64,000 nucleotides of DNA, taken from Rotaria sordida (Eukaryota; Rotifera; Eurotatoria; Philodinida; Philodinidae). Under the pieces are notes generated by a model. It was given only the letters and a program-made list of their open reading frames with translations. It was not told the origin of the DNA and searched no databases. Where the stretch lies: contig CAJNOL010001352.1 of the NCBI GenBank assembly GCA_905250125.1, positions 1 through 64,000 of the forward strand, written 5' to 3'. Position 1 is the first letter of the stretch. Every line of letters starts with the position of its first letter. Below, piece by piece: positions 59,681 to 64,000 of this stretch. Position numbers and translations under genes: made by a program.

Positions 59681-59684
59681 CGGC

Positions 59685-59770
59685 GGTAATAATTGTATGA
59701 TGTCATAACACAGTGAAGAAACTAAAAAAGTCAAGATTCGAGAGTTGTGTGAGCTCGAAACACAATGGTA
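59685..59770 (+). repeat. Direct repeat, left copy
   Basis: GTATGATGTCATAACACAGT ... GAAACACAATGGTA resembles 63916-64000 over about 85 bases. It begins at the end of the satellite array. Confidence 0.5.
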
Positions 59771-60450
59771 TCGACTCTTGTTTGTGTTTTAGAACTTTTT
59801 TTTAATGTACAGCTTTTGAAAATATATCAGTAAATGGTGCAACGTCTGTTTGATGAAGACTAAATGAGTAATATGTTTGGTATCTGTAGATATATGGTCA
59901 AACTCAACCTAACTAATAAGGAAAGAGCTATGGAGTTGTTAATAATAGGGATAATAAAATTGTTTTCTCTTTTCATACAAGACGAGTATCGTCACTATAG
60001 TTCTATCAAATTTTGTTCAATTGATCAAAAAAAAACTAACTATAGATATGTGAAATATGTTTTTGCACATATGTTTTTATTCGCTTTCATTTATATTCTT
60101 TTATTAGGAAACTTCAACATTTCTCAACACCACAAACTAATTAAAATGCCATGTCATCTGTTTGTAAATGTTTATATCCTTGATGATAATCATTATCATC
60201 ATGTTGCAATCTTTGATTCTTGAGAGTTTTGTTTTTGACTGGTTGAAAATTGAGTAATAGAATAATAAGTTGAAGAAAATATTCTCAAACATTAATTGTC
60301 CTTCGTCTGATTTTTATTATTGAGGAATCAAAAAAGTATCGATGAAATGAAGTTACATCAGTTATAGCTAAACAGTTACAACAAATAAATAAAGGATTCT
60401 CTATGTTAAATACTTTAACATGCTGAACATTAGAATAATTGACAGTGAAT
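59771..60450. other. Intergenic, no supported gene
   Basis: ORFs on both strands (59864-60223, 60285-60554) lack recognisable domains or splice partners. Confidence 0.35.
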
Positions 60451-61350
60451 GAGTTGTGGAAGGGAGTCTGAAGCTCGGACGAGAAGCAGAGTTTGTCAGA
60501 AGTATTGTTGCATACTGCCATCATGTTTGGCCTTTGAATCAGGTTTGAAGTCACGACTGTAGTGAGAAATGAGACGGTAGCCGGAATAGAGTGTCTAAGT
60601 TAGGCGCAAGCTGGGACAGATAAGTCGCTCGTCGCAGAAGCCTCTAGAACTTTAGGAAACCTTATTGGAATCCTGATGGTAACTCGGGCTAGCCAGAGTA
60701 ATTGCCTTGAAGCACGTCGGTTACGAGTAGTGTGGTCACATCCGAAATCGAAAGTTCAACTGAGAATGTGGCCAAACTTTGGATCCACTGTGAAGCCGAG
60801 TTCCAAGCTAGAGCCAATAATTGGACCCCAAATTAAAGGCAGACAAGCACCAGTCTGCGAAAAACTCTGGAATGGATGCAAGACCAAGAGTGAAGCTAGA
60901 ATGAATCGCTGAGTCGAGTCTGAAATCTGAATGAGAAGTGAGTCCTAGTAGAGTTCGCATTAAACATAGACAGCAAGATAGGCCTTGGGATCAGAACTAA
61001 AGCCGATAATGTAGCTGACGACACGACTGCAAATTTAGATAGGGTCTGAAATCAACGGCTCACTGAAATTGATAGCAGGACGATTATTTGAACTGCAACG
61101 TCGACAAAATCCAGAACTGGAATAGAAATTATAATCGAAACAAAAACAAACTTGGCGATGAAGATGGGAACACGAACAAAGATGATGGTCGACGCAGATA
61201 CTAGAGCTGAGTCCTGGATTTCTGCGAGAATCGGAAACGATCCTATACGAGAACTGACGTTGGTACTAAGGCCAGGACTGCATCCGGATCTCGATCTTTG
61301 GTGAGAAGCATGGAATTGGGCAAGAATCGCTCTCAGTATTAGTGTCAAAA
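60450..61350. repeat. GC-richer decayed microsatellite/minisatellite island
   Basis: Purine-biased plus strand with recurring GAACTGGAA, GGAACACGAAC, AATCCAGAACTGG-like words, unlike surrounding DNA. The minus translation alternates V/I/S/P (VRVPIFIAKFVFVSIIISIP), as expected from a decayed hexanucleotide repeat of GGAAC-type units. Not a protein gene. Confidence 0.45.
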
Positions 61351-63718
61351 ACGATTGTCTCCTCTCATATGTAGAAGAAACGTTTCAAGCTTTGTTGTAC
61401 TAGAATTAACGATATTGAACAGCATCCTATTGCTTGTGAAGTCTTAATATTTTATCTGTCTTGTATAACGATGTCAAAAAAAATCAAGTTAAGTCGTATT
61501 ATAGTACACATTTTTTTCAACCATCGATTTACTTTCTCACTCCATCGATTAATCTATTCAATCGATGAGTGAGAGAACAAGCAAAACAACAATAATATAG
61601 GTATTAAAACAAAAGATATCTCAATAATAAATGATCATGTGCTATTTTACGTATGTAGATGAATGCACAAAGACAGATTTATTTTGTAATATATGCGTAG
61701 GCAATATCATATTTTAGTTTCTTGCATAGAACAACGTCGATAATTACACTCTTATTCTAGTAATGGATGCACACAATTTTACATGAATACATTGAGCAAA
61801 TTTATTCTTTTGAAAGTGTAGTCTCTTTAGGAGACTTTTCTCACCATCTGTATCTAGCAGATTTTTTTACCATTAAGTAGCACTGCTAACTTTGTATTGT
61901 ATTATTTTCACATTGTAGTAATTTTTTTTTCTAGTGATGAAAACATACCGAAATTCTGCATGAAATGAGTAGCAACGATTCTAGTTAATTTTAAAATATT
62001 AATAAAATATCTCAAACTACTTTCTACATCAATTCAGATGTTGAAACTTTTGCTTAATATTTTGGCATATGAGTGTTCTTTAATTGGTAATAAAATGGGG
62101 CAATTTAGTTAAAATGTTGTCAATGCACCTTTGGTATGTAAGAATGATTGTTCGAAATCGATTGATTATATTTTCAATATTTCAAGAATATCATGTACAA
62201 TTAAATTATGAATTAGTTGAAAAAATTATTTATACAATATATAAAAATATTGTCAGATAATACTGATACATCATATGCTCGGTCATTCTCACCCATATCA
62301 AAGATAATCATACAATCTAATGTAAAATATTGTAGAAAAGAAAAAATAATGTCTAAGTAGTTTTTAAAATAGGCACAATTTCATCAACAAAAAAGAATCT
62401 ACAGCATGATAGTCAACTTCAAATGTTTGGTTTTGCTTTTGCTATTTATATTTATCATCAAGAAGAGCTAACTTAGACTTTACTAGTGGAAAATGTATCG
62501 AAATTGGGCATAACTCATATCACACAATAGGTATGATTGCGATGCATGTTCAGTTTCGAATTGTTTGTATTAATATTTATACAAATCAACTCAACTCAGA
62601 AAGCAAATTATTGAAAAAAAGAGTTTCGATACAGTAACACAAAGCAGACATTTATGTTGTTGTCACTTTATTTCTCTACACTTTAGTCGAGTAGAAGATG
62701 TCGCTGTCGTATAGTCATATCGCTTAACACTAGTCTAACAACAAGAGGAAGTGAATTACTTGGACATGAATTTTTTCCATAATCAGTGGTAGGATCTGTT
62801 TATGAGTTCTTTTGTATGCATACAGCTATGCTCATATGGAATTTATTTTTCTTACTTCAATTAATTCAAGTGAAAGCAGTGTTTCAATCAATTAATTCAT
62901 TACTAATCTTATATGAGAAGAACATTGTTTATTATAAATTGCATAACAGATAACATCTTTTCAAAAAAACATTCAAAATTTAATTTTGTAGATGGTACAT
63001 CCTCTCTTTTTGATCGAAAGAATCAATTACTAGCTAATCATAATGGTAAAATAGAGTAAAGCAAGATATTTTAGAGATATTAAAAATTGTCTCGATCTGT
63101 CATACATTAGAGAAATTGTTCTAGAAGTTGATATAAGTCTCTTTCCATGCGCTTTTATTTTTGTTAAAGTCTTAAATGAATATAAACTATTCACACAAGC
63201 TAGAACATTGTAAATTTTTTTAAAATTCTATTTTGTAGAAAATCAACTTTAACATAAGCTAAAACATTTTCAAAATTTGATTATCCATTCGTTGAATTTT
63301 AAATATTCTGAAAATGCTTGATTTTCTAAACAATAGAAATTCTAGAAAAAGTCAAAAATGAAAGCAACTTTCTGGAAAATCATTGCAACAATGACTACTA
63401 TAGAGTTATTGTTCATTCATGTATATAAATCAGTCGACAGTGTTGTGCATTCATTATTTTTTTTTCAGCAACTGTAATGAGTTGACAAATTATATTTTTG
63501 TATGAATGGATACATAATATTTTTTTATTTATTTATTTATTTTATTAAGTATATTTATCTGAATTCAATGTTTATGAATTTATTTTAATTAAAATTAGAA
63601 TTAAATTAAATTATTTATTTTATATAACAAATAAAAGAAACTTAATTATGAAATAAAAATGAAATTCAAAATTGAATTTCAAATTTCTAAAAAATGTTCA
63701 AATTGATAAACAAAATCC
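61351..63718. other. Intergenic, AT-rich, nothing recognised
   Basis: No open frame, splice-joined exons or repeat structure that I can support. Confidence 0.4.
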
Positions 63719-63841
63719 GAAATTCTAGGAATGTCCATATGAATTCATTTTCGATTTTCTTATTCTTAATATTTCGAATATCTTATTCTCAAAGAATCAA
63801 AAATTCATCGGTGAATTCATATGAACATTTCTAGAATATTC
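63719..63841. repeat. Small palindrome, about 120 bp
   Basis: ATTCTAGGAATGTCCATATG (63722-63741) pairs with CATATGAACATTTCTAGAAT (63819-63838); GAATTCATTTTCGATTTTC pairs with GAATCAAAAATTCATCGGTG. The centre is near 63780. Confidence 0.65.
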
Positions 63842-63915
63842 TTCATTAAACTCTATAAATTCTTTTCTAGTTTACAATGAAGATCAAACAGAGTATGGGG
63901 GATATTTTCTATAGA

Positions 63916-64000
63916 TGGAATAGTTATATGATGTCATAAAACAGTCAAGAAATAGAATAAGTCCAAACTAAAGAATTATGTATACTCTAAACAGTATGGT
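63916..64000 (+). repeat. Direct repeat, right copy (runs off the window)
   Basis: GGAATAGTTATATGATGTCA ... ACAGTATGGT matches 59685-59770 imperfectly. The copy may continue beyond the window end. Confidence 0.5.

Noticed and set aside
60676-60912. 78-residue plus ORF in the GC-richer island
   Set aside because: Composition reflects the decayed microsatellite; no domain.
1-64000. CRISPR arrays, bacterial operons, ribosome binding sites
   Set aside because: The DNA is clearly spliced eukaryotic sequence; none of these was seen. The tandem arrays lack repeat-spacer structure.

Overview
The window looks like nuclear DNA of an invertebrate animal, most likely a bdelloid rotifer (Rotaria/Adineta type). 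It is strongly AT-rich. Its genes are split by tiny GT-AG introns of about 45-110 bases. Several of the proteins are animal-specific (an NKX6-type homeodomain, WDR47, nicastrin, a TMEM216-type ciliary protein). It also carries F-box genes of the kind expanded in bdelloids and a very mixed load of decayed transposons. The taxonomic call is an inference from protein style and gene architecture; no species marker (rRNA, mitochondrial gene) is present.

Layout. 0-13.6 kb is accessory: the tail of an ADP-ribosyltransferase-like gene, a foldback element, a nucleotidyltransferase-like/F-box gene with one in-frame UAG, a mariner remnant between inverted arms, a second decayed F-box gene, a 1.5-kb MULE remnant with an 11-bp target duplication, a hairpin MITE, and an orphan secreted Cys-rich protein gene on the minus strand. 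13.6-19.5 kb is an AT-rich stretch with no gene I can support. 19.5-24.6 kb is an unrecognised 11-exon gene with a hAT remnant in one intron. 26.5-37.7 kb holds WDR47 (12 exons), a theta-class GST (4 exons) and an NKX6-type homeobox gene (4 exons, one of only 17 nt). 38-45 kb is repeat-rich, with one single-exon TMEM216-family gene on the minus strand. 45-51.3 kb holds branched-chain aminotransferase (9 exons) and nicastrin (2 exons separated by a 1.7-kb intron carrying a 705-bp hairpin). 52-53 kb is a broken minus-strand gene. 53-64 kb has no recognisable gene: dispersed repeats, a 53-bp tandem array, a 174-bp satellite array interrupted by a TTAA-flanked MITE, and a GC-richer decayed microsatellite island.

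The conserved genes do not form one pathway: neuronal/microtubule function (WDR47), detoxification (GST), developmental transcription (NKX6), cilium transition zone (TMEM216-like), leucine/isoleucine/valine metabolism (BCAT) and gamma-secretase (nicastrin). What unites them is architecture. Nearly every gene has a pyrimidine-rich AG acceptor 0-28 bases before its ATG, as expected if mRNAs receive a trans-spliced leader. Most introns are minimal, and most of the few long ones contain repeat insertions.

The best leads are: the nucleotidyltransferase/F-box gene with a lone UAG in CUA context; the 17-nt homeobox microexon; the nicastrin-intron hairpin; and the satellite array whose interruption by a TTAA element reveals both the element's ends and its empty site.
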